64,000 nucleotides of DNA from Clostridia bacterium (GTDB lineage Bacteria > Bacillota > Clostridia > Oscillospirales > UBA644). The stretch spans positions 1 to 64,000 of the forward strand of contig JAFRTE010000031.1 in the NCBI GenBank assembly GCA_017427285.1, given 5' to 3'. Below the pieces are notes generated by a model that did not search any database, was not told the DNA's origin, and saw only the letters and a program-made list of their open reading frames with translations. The position numbers and the translations under genes were made by a program. Within the stretch, counting starts at the first letter, position 1, and each line of letters begins with the position of its first letter. This document shows, piece by piece, positions 18,118 to 26,258 of the stretch.

Positions 18118-18916
18118 ACCTTCTGGATTTGTTCAGAATTATTGCGGCACATGCAAGAGCCATAACTGCAACCGCCGCAAAAACAACGGCTTCGCCGTCA
18201 TCCGTTGAGGGGTTGGACGAAATAAGCATCGGGTTTACCGTTACTTTTGCAACAGGGGGGACGAGCGTCATCGAATCGGAAACGGCGCTTACGGTATAAT
18301 CGCCGCTCTTGTCGAATTTTACCTCAACTTTGCCGTTTTCATCGGTAACAAACGCCGTTTTTTCGCCGTTAACGTTTATTGTTGCTCCCGCAAGAGGATA
18401 AACAACGGGCGACCAGTTTTCGTCATAGCCCGATACTGAAAGCGTAAGCGAAACGCTGCCTCCCGCAAGCACCTCTGCGGCTTTAATATCAAAGAAAGAA
18501 TATGAGTCGGACCATCCGACGGTATCGGTAAATACGTAAGCGTAAACGTGGTCGCCGCTCTTTACTTCGTCCGAAAGAGACATCGCCATCGCGTCGTTTA
18601 CCATATATCCGTAGCTTCCGCCGTTTTCAACGCCCCAGAGTTTTGCGAGGGAAAGACCCCAGTCGCTCTGGACGGCGGAATATCCTGCCGAAGCGCCGCC
18701 CGAAAACCCTTTTTCGTGCGCAGCATAAAGCGCATCGTTTACGGAGATTACGCCGTCGCCGTCATAGTCCGAAACGGTTACTTTTTCCATTGCAAAAACA
18801 ATGTCGCCGTTAGCGATCGTTACATAAACATCCGCCGTAGCTTCTGCGCTTGCGGCAATAGCAAACACGCTGCATATCAGCGCTGCGGTCATTATAATTC
18901 CTATAAGTTTTTTCAT
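18107..18916 (-). CDS. Secreted, membrane-anchored DUF4430 protein with EF-hand/dockerin-like motif
   Basis: The ATG at 18916 follows AAAGGAG and gives 269 aa; the longer frame from 18979 runs into the promoter. Residues 1-25 are a clear signal peptide ending ASA. Residues about 45-160 form a transcobalamin-like DUF4430 domain interrupted by a calcium-type loop DYDGDGVISVNDAL, then an Ig-like carboxypeptidase-regulatory-type domain (about 165-230). The C-terminus has NPSTDDG, a hydrophobic helix and a basic tail, resembling a degenerate NPxTG sorting signal or a plain anchor. First gene of the ECF operon; probably helps capture the same ligand. Confidence 0.75.
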   Translation of the reverse strand: MKKLIGIIMTAALICSVFAIAASAEATADVYVTIANGDIVFAMEKVTVSDYDGDGVISVNDALYAAHEKGFSGGASAGYSAVQSDWGLSLAKLWGVENGGSYGYMVNDAMAMSLSDEVKSGDHVYAYVFTDTVGWSDSYSFFDIKAAEVLAGGSVSLTLSVSGYDENWSPVVYPLAGATINVNGEKTAFVTDENGKVEVKFDKSGDYTVSAVSDSMTLVPPVAKVTVNPMLISSNPSTDDGEAVVFAAVAVMALACAAIILNKSRRYEK

Positions 18917-18969
18917 TTTGTTTCTCCTTTGTCGGTCGTGAATATTATTTTTCGTTTTCCCGACAATGA

Positions 18970-18998
18970 ATTTTAACACGGAAAAAAATATGTGTCAA
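18970..18998 (-). promoter_or_regulatory. Promoter of the ECF/DUF4430 operon
   Basis: Minus-strand TTGACA, 17 nt, TAAAAT, about 55 nt before the first start codon. The leader is too short for a cobalamin riboswitch and shows no B12-box-like sequence. Confidence 0.7.
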
Positions 18999-19023
18999 TT
19001 AAAAAATCGGTGATTTTTTAATT
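18997..19023 (-). terminator. AT-rich hairpin after the Gfo/Idh gene
   Basis: AATTAAAAAATC, a three-base loop and GATTTTTTAATT make a perfect 12-bp palindrome 40 nt after the dehydrogenase stop. The U tract is inside the stem, so termination strength is uncertain. Confidence 0.45.
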
Positions 19024-19062
19024 ATTCCGCTCTTTTCCGTGTTTTTAAGCTTTTTAACGGTT

Positions 19063-20235
19063 TTATTTCGTGCCGTAAGTGCCTGAAAGATCGGCAACTT
19101 CTTTTGACACCGTTTCCGGCTTTACATATCTTGAAGATGCGATTTTTTCTTTAAGCAGAGCGTAGTATCTCTCTTCGTCAAGCGGAATATCTACCCAGCT
19201 GTTTGTCCATGCCGAAAGATGCATCGCGTTCGAAACAGTCAGTCCGCGAATGCCCTCTTCGCCCGGAGCGAGCAGGGGAGTACCGTTAAGGATACAGTCC
19301 GCAAAATTATTGAGAATTCCTATATGCTGATCTCCGCCGTTGTCGAATTTGATTTCCTCAACCGTGCATCCGGGGGTCGAAAATCCTCCGCCGTTGCCGT
19401 AAGTATAATCTCTGACGGACATGTTATTTTTATAGTAAAGGAATTTTCCTCCTTCGATAACTACTTTTCCGAGGTCGCCCGAAACTTCAAACCTGTTTGT
19501 TCCGGGATATTCGCCGGTCGTTGTAACGAAAAGGCCTGTCGCGCCGTTTTCGTATTCATAAAATGCGGTCACTTCGTCTTCAACTTCTATATCGTGATAT
19601 TTTCCGAATTCCGCCTTCGCAAATACTCTTTTCGGCACGCCGCATATCCACTGCATAAGGTCTATCTGATGCGGACACTGATTGAGAAGCACGCCGCCGC
19701 CTTCTCCTGCCCAGGTTGCTCTCCATCCGCCCGAGTTGTAATACGCCTGAGTTCTGTACCAGTCCGTAATAAGCCACGTCGCTCTCGTCATAGGGCCGAG
19801 CACGCCGGTATCGATCATATTTTTAAGCTTCTGATATGCGGGATTTGTTCTTTGATTAAACATAACTCCGAATACCTTGCCCGACTCTTTCGCAGCTTTA
19901 TTCATTTCGCGTACTGCTTTTGTGTATACTCCGGCGGGCTTTTCAGACATTACGTTCAGACCGTTTCTGAAGCCGTCGATAGCTATTGTCGGGTGAAAAT
20001 AGTGCGGTGTTGCGATAAGTATTGCGTCAACCTCGCCGGAGCGTATAAGCTCTTCGGAAGTTGAATACATTTTTACGCCGTCTCCGAGCTTCTCCCCCGC
20101 AGTTTTAAGTCTTTGCGGATCGATATCGCATATCGCCGTCACGGTGATATTTTTGAGATGTCCGCGAAGATAGTTGTCGATATGGGCAGAACCCATGTTG
20201 CCGAGTCCGATTATTCCCAAACGAACATTGTCCAT
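19063..20235 (-). CDS. Gfo/Idh/MocA-family sugar dehydrogenase
   Basis: 390 aa with an N-terminal NAD(P)-binding Rossmann fold (GIIGLGNMGSAH, residues 8-19), the family motif SEKPAGVYTKAV holding the conserved Lys-Pro, and the C-terminal mixed sheet domain with the histidine in LLNQCPHQIDLMQW. These enzymes oxidise or reduce sugars, inositols or sugar acids in the cytosol. It follows glnS by 22 nt on the same strand. The substrate is unknown, although many glycan genes lie nearby. Confidence 0.85.
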   Translation of the reverse strand: MDNVRLGIIGLGNMGSAHIDNYLRGHLKNITVTAICDIDPQRLKTAGEKLGDGVKMYSTSEELIRSGEVDAILIATPHYFHPTIAIDGFRNGLNVMSEKPAGVYTKAVREMNKAAKESGKVFGVMFNQRTNPAYQKLKNMIDTGVLGPMTRATWLITDWYRTQAYYNSGGWRATWAGEGGGVLLNQCPHQIDLMQWICGVPKRVFAKAEFGKYHDIEVEDEVTAFYEYENGATGLFVTTTGEYPGTNRFEVSGDLGKVVIEGGKFLYYKNNMSVRDYTYGNGGGFSTPGCTVEEIKFDNGGDQHIGILNNFADCILNGTPLLAPGEEGIRGLTVSNAMHLSAWTNSWVDIPLDEERYYALLKEKIASSRYVKPETVSKEVADLSGTYGTK

Positions 20236-20257
20236 TTTTTCTTTCTCCTTTTTGTTT

Positions 20258-21907
20258 TTATTGCGGTTTATAACTGTCTTTTAATCCTACCGTCAGATTG
20301 TAGCTGTTTTCGTTTTTTGTGTCTTTTACGAAATATCCCGTTCTCACAAACTGGAAGTGGTCTTCGCTCTTTGCGTCTTTAAGGGACGGCTCGAGCTTTG
20401 CGCCGGACAGCACCATGTGCGAATCTTTGTTGACATAATCCATAATCGAAGCGTTTTCGGGAATGTCAAACACGTTTTCAAGCGTAAACAATCTGTCGTA
20501 AAGATGGACCGTTGCGTCAACAGCCGTCTCTCTCGAAAGCCAATGTACGGTTCCCTTTATTTTTCTTCCGTCAGCAGGGTTTCCCGCGCCCGTTTCACGG
20601 TCGCACGAACAGAGGATTTCCGTAATGTTTCCGTTTTCATCTTTAACGACATCTTCGCATTTAACGATATATGCGCCCATCAGTCTTACTTCTCCGCCCG
20701 GTTTGAGTCTGAAGAATTTCGGCGGGGGTACTTCCGCAAAATCGCTTCTGTCTATGTAAAGATATTTTGTAAACGGAACTTTTCTCGTGCCCGCTTCGGG
20801 CTTTTGCGGATTGTTCGGGAGCTCGAAATACTCCGTTTCGCCTTCCGGATAATTCGTTATAGTTACCTTTACAGGGTCAAGCACCGCGATCCTTCTCAGA
20901 GCCGTTTCGTTAAGCTCTTCTCTGATACAGTGCTCAAGAAGCTGGATATCAACTATGCTGTATGCTTTCGCAATTCCCGCTCTCTTTACAAAGTCAAAGA
21001 TCGCGGAAGGAGTATATCCTCTTCTTCTCAGTGCGCAGAGCGTAGGCATGCGTGGGTCGTCCCACCCGTCAACGTGCTTTTCCTCAACGAGCTGACGCAG
21101 ATAACGTTTGCTCATTACGGTATACGTCATATTCAGTCTTGCAAATTCCCACTGATGCGGCTTTTCGGCAAAACCTATATTGTCTACCACCCAGTTGTAA
21201 AGCGGTCTGTGATTTTCAAATTCTATCGAACAGAGCGAATGTGTTATTCCCTCCAGAGCGTCCTGGATAGGGTGGGCGTAGTCATAAAGCGGATAAATAC
21301 ACCATTTGTTGCCCTGCCTGTGGTGAAACGTGTGAACGATCCTGTATATCGCAGGGTCTCTCATGTTCATATTCGGCGAAGCCATATCGATTTTTGCTCT
21401 CAGGGTTTTTGCTCCGTCGGGAAATTCTCCGTTTTTCATCCTTTCGAAAAGATCAAGATTTTCTTCAACGGAACGGTCTCTGTATGGGCTGTTTTTGCCC
21501 GGCTCGGTCAGAGTGCCGCGATATTTTTCCATATCTTCCTTCGAAAGATCGCAAACATACGCTTTGCCGTCCTTTATTAGCTTTACGGCAAACTCGTAGC
21601 ATTTGTCAAAATAGTCCGAACCGTAATAAATTCCGCCGTCAGGTATCGCTCCGAGCCAGTTCAGGTCGTTTTCTATAGCGTCAACGTATTCCGTATCTTC
21701 CTTTACGGGATTTGTATCGTCAAAACGCAGATTAAACTTGCCTCCGTATTTTCTTGCGGTGGACCAGTTTATGTATATCGCTTTTGCGCTGCCGATATGA
21801 AGATATCCGTTCGGCTCGGGCGGAAAACGCGTATGGACGTGGTCCGTTCTTCCTTCCGCAAGATCAGAATCTATTATTTCATGAATAAAATTTGTTATTT
21901 CTTCCAT
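20258..21907 (-). CDS. glnS: Glutaminyl-tRNA synthetase
   Basis: 549-aa class I synthetase with HIGH-type motif in PPEPNGYLHIGSAKAI (about residues 28-43) and the KMSKS-type loop in YTVMSKRYL (about 265). The sequence TRFPPEPNGYLHIG and the insertion pattern point to GlnRS rather than GluRS, and the C-terminal anticodon-binding beta-barrels fit the usual 550-aa length. Many Firmicutes lack GlnRS and use GatCAB, so its presence is informative. It is 36 nt downstream of gltX. Confidence 0.9.
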   Translation of the reverse strand: MEEITNFIHEIIDSDLAEGRTDHVHTRFPPEPNGYLHIGSAKAIYINWSTARKYGGKFNLRFDDTNPVKEDTEYVDAIENDLNWLGAIPDGGIYYGSDYFDKCYEFAVKLIKDGKAYVCDLSKEDMEKYRGTLTEPGKNSPYRDRSVEENLDLFERMKNGEFPDGAKTLRAKIDMASPNMNMRDPAIYRIVHTFHHRQGNKWCIYPLYDYAHPIQDALEGITHSLCSIEFENHRPLYNWVVDNIGFAEKPHQWEFARLNMTYTVMSKRYLRQLVEEKHVDGWDDPRMPTLCALRRRGYTPSAIFDFVKRAGIAKAYSIVDIQLLEHCIREELNETALRRIAVLDPVKVTITNYPEGETEYFELPNNPQKPEAGTRKVPFTKYLYIDRSDFAEVPPPKFFRLKPGGEVRLMGAYIVKCEDVVKDENGNITEILCSCDRETGAGNPADGRKIKGTVHWLSRETAVDATVHLYDRLFTLENVFDIPENASIMDYVNKDSHMVLSGAKLEPSLKDAKSEDHFQFVRTGYFVKDTKNENSYNLTVGLKDSYKPQ

Positions 21908-21943
21908 ATTGCTGCCCTCGTCTCAGAGAGAATTCCTTTCGGT

Positions 21944-23599
21944 TTATTTGCTTTCGATTTCGGCTCTGCATTTTTCTATGCGCCGCTTCATCTCGTCCGC
22001 GCCCAGAATGCGTATTACGGCATATGTATCGGGGGATACCTGTTTTCCGGTGATCGCAACCCTTATCATCATGGCGATATCGCCTACGTGGCCCTTGTAT
22101 GCTTCGGGGTTCTTTTTGTATTCTTTCGTATCTGCAGCATATCCTACGGACGACGCTATCGCTTTCAGCTTTTCAAACCATTGTTGCTGATCGTCGTTTT
22201 CATCGTATACAAGCGGATATTTTTCAAGTACGGCAATGATATCTTCCTTGCGGAAATTTTCAGGGAATATGTATTCCGGATCAAACAGCTCATTGTAGAA
22301 AAAGCCCATATAATCCTTTATTTCTTTCCAGAGACCGAAGTCTTTTCTCGGCTTGTTCCCGCCTCTTCCGATTGAAAGGATGCTCTTTGCGTAAGCAGGA
22401 TCTTTCGTGAATACGGCATAAAAATCGGGGTCGTATTCCTTCATCCACGCAGCGGCATTTTCATATACGGTATCCGCGTCCATGCGCGATACTACGTCTT
22501 TGCAGATATCGTAAAGCTTTTCAAAATCAAACAGAGGTCCCGCAACGCCCATTTTTTTAAAGGAAAACGGGAATTCGTTTTTATCCGCCAAAGGGTTCGT
22601 TCTGCGCCATTCCTCAAAATTGGAATTGAGAAGTGTGAGAACGTATTCGATAAGTCCGTTTTGCGGATATCCCTCGCGCAAAAACATCGCAACGTCCGCT
22701 TCGGGGTCTTTTCTTTTTGATATCTTCCTCTTCGAACCGTTGTCAAGCTTCATTATGTTTGCGGTATGGCAGTAAACGGGACGTTTGAATCCGAGCGCCG
22801 AAAAAAGCTCAATGTGCCACGGAAGAGTTGCAAGCCATTCTTCTCCGCGGACAACGTGCGTTGTCCTCATAAGATGGTCGTCTATCGCATGCGCAAAATG
22901 ATAGGGGGGAGTGCCGTCAGATTTAAGGATTATAAAATCCTGATCGTTTTTCGGAAATTCAAGGTCGCCTTTTATCGCGTCGGTTATTTTTATACGTTTT
23001 GTCGAATCTCCCTGCGAGCGCAGTCTTATAACAAACGGCTTTTTCTCGTTAAGAGCGGCAATGATTTTTTCTTCGTCAGCGTCTCTCCATACCGCCCATT
23101 TGCCGTAATATCCGGGATTTTCTCCCGCGGCTTCCTGCGCTTTTCTTATCTGCTCTATTTCTTCGTCGGTGCAAAAACACGGATACGCTTTGCCTTCCGC
23201 AACGAGTTTTTTTGCAAAAGTCTGATATATTTCGGTCCTTTCGCTCTGTCTGTAAGGCCCGTAATCGCCGCTGTCTCCGTTGCGAACTGCGCCTTCGTCA
23301 AATTTAAGACCGTATTTTTCAAACATCGTTATGAAAAGATCCGCAGCACCCGAAACTTCGCGTTTTGAGTCGGTATCTTCGATCCTCAGATAGAATACCC
23401 CGTTTGAAAGATGCGCCGATCTCTCGTCGGTAACGGCGCCGTAAAGAGCGCCGATATGAAGGTATCCCGTAGGGCTCGGAGCAATACGCGTTACTTTTGC
23501 TCCTTCGGGCAGATTTCTCGGCGGATACTTTTCTTCGTAATAATCCGCCGTCTTGTCAATATGCGGGAAAAGAAGCTCTGCGAGCTTTAAGTTATCCAT
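21944..23599 (-). CDS. gltX: Glutamyl-tRNA synthetase
   Basis: 551-aa class I synthetase with PSPTGYLHIGALYGA (residues 42-56) and the KMSKS equivalent KRKISKRKDPEADV (about 305). At 551 aa it is longer than the standard bacterial GluRS (about 480), matching a divergent form seen in Clostridia. It charges tRNA-Glu; a tRNA-Glu(CTC) gene is at 149. The gene sits between the DUF1349 gene and glnS in a compact minus-strand group. Confidence 0.9.
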   Translation of the reverse strand: MDNLKLAELLFPHIDKTADYYEEKYPPRNLPEGAKVTRIAPSPTGYLHIGALYGAVTDERSAHLSNGVFYLRIEDTDSKREVSGAADLFITMFEKYGLKFDEGAVRNGDSGDYGPYRQSERTEIYQTFAKKLVAEGKAYPCFCTDEEIEQIRKAQEAAGENPGYYGKWAVWRDADEEKIIAALNEKKPFVIRLRSQGDSTKRIKITDAIKGDLEFPKNDQDFIILKSDGTPPYHFAHAIDDHLMRTTHVVRGEEWLATLPWHIELFSALGFKRPVYCHTANIMKLDNGSKRKISKRKDPEADVAMFLREGYPQNGLIEYVLTLLNSNFEEWRRTNPLADKNEFPFSFKKMGVAGPLFDFEKLYDICKDVVSRMDADTVYENAAAWMKEYDPDFYAVFTKDPAYAKSILSIGRGGNKPRKDFGLWKEIKDYMGFFYNELFDPEYIFPENFRKEDIIAVLEKYPLVYDENDDQQQWFEKLKAIASSVGYAADTKEYKKNPEAYKGHVGDIAMMIRVAITGKQVSPDTYAVIRILGADEMKRRIEKCRAEIESK

Positions 23600-23637
23600 T
23601 TTATTTATCCTTATCCTGAAAATTAAATGTGTTTTTG

Positions 23638-24273
23638 TCAGCTGTAATCGTCTAGCGCGCCCGCTTCGATGCTTTCGACCGAAATATGCTCAACTTCAAA
23701 CGTATAGAAGTTCATTACGGCGTCGCCCTCTCCGTTGGGGGACTGCGCCATCATGCCTACCTGGATCTTTTCGGGAGCGTTGAAGCGGAAATAGCGCACG
23801 AGCCTTTTATGCTTGTCGTCTGCGGAATAATACATTCCGAAAGTGTTGCCCTTCCTTACAAAATAAAGGCGCACGTTGTTCCACTGATACGTCTCGCCGA
23901 TAGCTCTGTCAGACCATCCGTCATGAGTTATCGAGCTTATCAGAGAATGTGTGCCCGTTTCGGACTTTTCAAATCCGAGCTTCGCCCAGTTTTCGTCGTC
24001 AACGCGCATCATTATGCTCGCCGCGTCTCCGGTATAGATAAAATCGTGATCCACGTGCGCTCTCACGATAAAATCGCCTTCAAGCTCTGCATACATGAAC
24101 ACGGCGTTCGAGCGGTTTTTGTTTCCGTTCGGATCGCAGTAAAAAGTTGAGTTTTCGTCGGGAATAAGCGATATTCCGTCCTCTTTCGTGAAAAGTACGG
24201 AGCTGTCGTCGTCTTCGTCAACGTTAAGATATTTAAAATTGCTTTTTTTAAAATTTGCAAGCAGGTTTTTCAT
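23638..24273 (-). CDS. DUF1349 concanavalin-like protein
   Basis: The ATG at 24273 (AAGGAGAAAATT upstream) gives 211 aa starting MKNLLANFKK. The body is a beta-sandwich of the DUF1349/regulation-of-enolase-1 type: FIVRAHVDHDFIYTGDAASIMM, then DENWAKLGFEK and MYYSADDKHKRLVRYFRF. Members look like glycan-binding lectin folds; enzymatic action is unproven. First gene of a unit with gltX, glnS and the dehydrogenase. Confidence 0.75.
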   Translation of the reverse strand: MKNLLANFKKSNFKYLNVDEDDDSSVLFTKEDGISLIPDENSTFYCDPNGNKNRSNAVFMYAELEGDFIVRAHVDHDFIYTGDAASIMMRVDDENWAKLGFEKSETGTHSLISSITHDGWSDRAIGETYQWNNVRLYFVRKGNTFGMYYSADDKHKRLVRYFRFNAPEKIQVGMMAQSPNGEGDAVMNFYTFEVEHISVESIEAGALDDYS

Positions 24274-24349
24274 TAATTTTCTCCTTATCGCGCCCGCATA
24301 AGATACGGCAATACGGAACACGGATATTTAATAATATATATTAACTTAT

Positions 24350-24378
24350 ATAATACAATTTTCTGTTCGATTTGTCAA
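24350..24378 (-). promoter_or_regulatory. Promoter of the DUF1349-gltX-glnS unit
   Basis: Minus-strand TTGACA, 17 nt, TATTAT, about 77 nt ahead of the start codon. Confidence 0.7.
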
Positions 24379-24440
24379 GATTTGTGTTTGACAATTGTTT
24401 GAATATTTGCCGATTTCCGCGATTTTTTCTTTATATACGG

Positions 24441-24470
24441 AAAAATCGCCGACGTTAAAGCGTCGGCGAT
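24441..24470 (-). terminator. Intrinsic terminator of rpmE
   Basis: ATCGCCGACG, loop, CGTCGGCGAT followed on the minus strand by TTTTT. It lies 23 nt after the rpmE stop. Confidence 0.8.
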
Positions 24471-24492
24471 ATGTTCGCTCAAAGTTATTAGA

Positions 24493-24693
24493 TTACTGAA
24501 GATTGAATTTCTTCTTGAATCTGTCTACGCGTCCGCCTGTGTCAACCAGCTTCTGTTTGCCGGTAAAGAACGGATGACATTTAGAACAAATTTCAACGTG
24601 GATATCCTTTTTGGTGGAACGTGTGGGGATTTCGTTTCCGCACACACACTTTATAACGGTATCCTCATATTTGGGATGGATTCCTTCCTTCAT
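24493..24693 (-). CDS. rpmE: 50S ribosomal protein L31
   Basis: 66 aa starting [16 protein letters not shown]. The zinc-binding form: Cys16 and Cys18 in CVCG and Cys36, Cys39 in CSKC, with the typical [18 protein letters not shown] segment. It bridges the two ribosomal subunits. Own promoter and terminator. Confidence 0.95.
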   Translation of the reverse strand: MKEGIHPKYEDTVIKCVCGNEIPTRSTKKDIHVEICSKCHPFFTGKQKLVDTGGRVDRFKKKFNLQ

Positions 24694-24733
24694 GACTTAA
24701 ACCTCCCTTTCGACTATGATTGCAATTACAGAT

Positions 24734-24762
24734 ATTATAGCATATTCGAAAGAATATTTCAA
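24734..24762 (-). promoter_or_regulatory. Promoter of rpmE
   Basis: Minus-strand TTGAAA, 17 nt, TATAAT, about 40 nt before the start. Confidence 0.75.
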
Positions 24763-24800
24763 GTAGGAAAGTTTGAATTTTTTATGGCTTGAGGTCGGTT

Positions 24801-26258
24801 TTATTCGTTCTTTATCGCTTCGAGCGCCGAAAGCTTCATTGCTCTTATTGACGGGTAAAGTCCCGAAATAAATCCGACAAGGGATGAAAACAGTATCGCC
24901 GCAAGACAGAGCCAGAGGGGAATTATCGAAGACCCCTGCGAAACGAGGGTAGGATCGTAATAATACCCCGTGTTTCCCGTTGACTGAGCCGCCTGCATGT
25001 AGTTGATTATAAACGAAACAAGATAGCTCAGCGGTACGCCTATCACGCCGCCGCAAAAGCCCATAAGCCCCGCCTCGAGAAGGAACAGATTGCGAATGTC
25101 GCTTATTTTGCAGCCCAAAACCTTCATTATGCCTATTTCTCTTGTTCTTTCGTATGTGGACATGAGCATCGTATTAATTATGTTCAGCGCCGCAACGAGA
25201 AACGCGATACAGCCAATCGCAAGAAAAAGAAACTGGTCGTTTTCTATTTTTTTCTGCAGCGGTTCAACGTAAGACATATAGCTTGAAGTGGAATATCCCA
25301 TTCCTTCTATTTCTTTCTGTATCGCCGATACGTCGTTCATTGTGTTCGCTTTAACATATATCTGCGAATACTGCATTTCTCCGTTTGAAGACGTTGTTTC
25401 TTCATAATAGTATCCGCCGCCCCCGCCGTTTTGCTTCTGATATATATTGTATTCCGCCTGAAGATACTTGTAATCTTCTATGGAAATATATATAACGTCG
25501 TTTGTTGTATAATCGGGGTCAAACGCAAGATAACCGACAACGTTGAGATTATAGAATTTAGTTCTTTTTATCGGAACGACTTCCGAGGAATCAAGCGAGA
25601 GATCTATATTCGGCGGTTCGCCGTATTCCATATTGAACGTCAGCTTGATCTGGTCGTTTTCGGGGTCGATGCGAAGCTGTCTAGGATCTTCTCCTTCACC
25701 GCTGTACCATTCGCTCCAGATTGAATCCTGGTCGCCTCTCTTTTTCGGATTGTAAAACGAATACGGAACATTGTATCCCAATACAACGTTGATCGTCTTT
25801 TCGTCATCATCGTTAACGGGAAGAAGAGATCCGAATTTAACGTTTTCAAACTCTTCGAAAAAAGGCATCGCTTCGGGGTCGATCGCTCTTATCTGCGACC
25901 ACATCAGCACCTTTTTGCCTGAAACAAGCCGCGCCGAGCCGAAATTCATTGTCGGAGTAACGGCTTTTACGTTTTTGATCTTCTTAAACGCCGCCACCGC
26001 CGCATCGTTTAATACGGCTCCGACAGTGCTTTGTCCCGTCGAGTCGTCATAGTCCCACCGACGGTAAACTTCTATTTTTTCAAGACTTGTAAACTGCGAA
26101 AGAAGCTCTTTTTTTGACTCGTCAAGACCGAGACCTATCGAAATCATTATTATAACCGATACAGCGCCAACGGTAATACCCAGAAGCGTTAAAACGGTTC
26201 TCGCTTTTCTTCGGAAGAGGTTTTTAAACGCCAGTTTAATAACGTCAAATATCCTCAT
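24801..26258 (-). CDS. MacB-type ABC transporter permease
   Basis: 485 aa. One N-terminal helix (about 15-45, TVLTLLGITVGAVSVIIMISIG), a large periplasm-like extracellular domain of the MacB_PCD type, then an FtsX module of three C-terminal helices (from about 345, FLFLAIGCIAFLVAALNIINT). These permeases act mechanically rather than as classical channels, for example in lipoprotein or peptide export. The extracellular domain is larger than usual and includes a Gly/Tyr stretch. Third gene of an operon with an ATPase and a CARDB-like protein; it overlaps the latter by 14 nt. Confidence 0.88.
   Translation of the reverse strand: MRIFDVIKLAFKNLFRRKARTVLTLLGITVGAVSVIIMISIGLGLDESKKELLSQFTSLEKIEVYRRWDYDDSTGQSTVGAVLNDAAVAAFKKIKNVKAVTPTMNFGSARLVSGKKVLMWSQIRAIDPEAMPFFEEFENVKFGSLLPVNDDDEKTINVVLGYNVPYSFYNPKKRGDQDSIWSEWYSGEGEDPRQLRIDPENDQIKLTFNMEYGEPPNIDLSLDSSEVVPIKRTKFYNLNVVGYLAFDPDYTTNDVIYISIEDYKYLQAEYNIYQKQNGGGGGYYYEETTSSNGEMQYSQIYVKANTMNDVSAIQKEIEGMGYSTSSYMSYVEPLQKKIENDQFLFLAIGCIAFLVAALNIINTMLMSTYERTREIGIMKVLGCKISDIRNLFLLEAGLMGFCGGVIGVPLSYLVSFIINYMQAAQSTGNTGYYYDPTLVSQGSSIIPLWLCLAAILFSSLVGFISGLYPSIRAMKLSALEAIKNE

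Noticed and set aside
18917..19062. Cobalamin riboswitch ahead of the DUF4430/ECF operon
   Set aside because: Only about 55 nt lie between the promoter and the first start codon, far too short for the aptamer, and no B12-box is visible.
20357..21580. A 407-aa plus-strand frame opposite glnS
   Set aside because: It is fully antisense to a glutaminyl-tRNA synthetase with intact motifs and has no family resemblance; long shadow frames are expected here from the codon bias.
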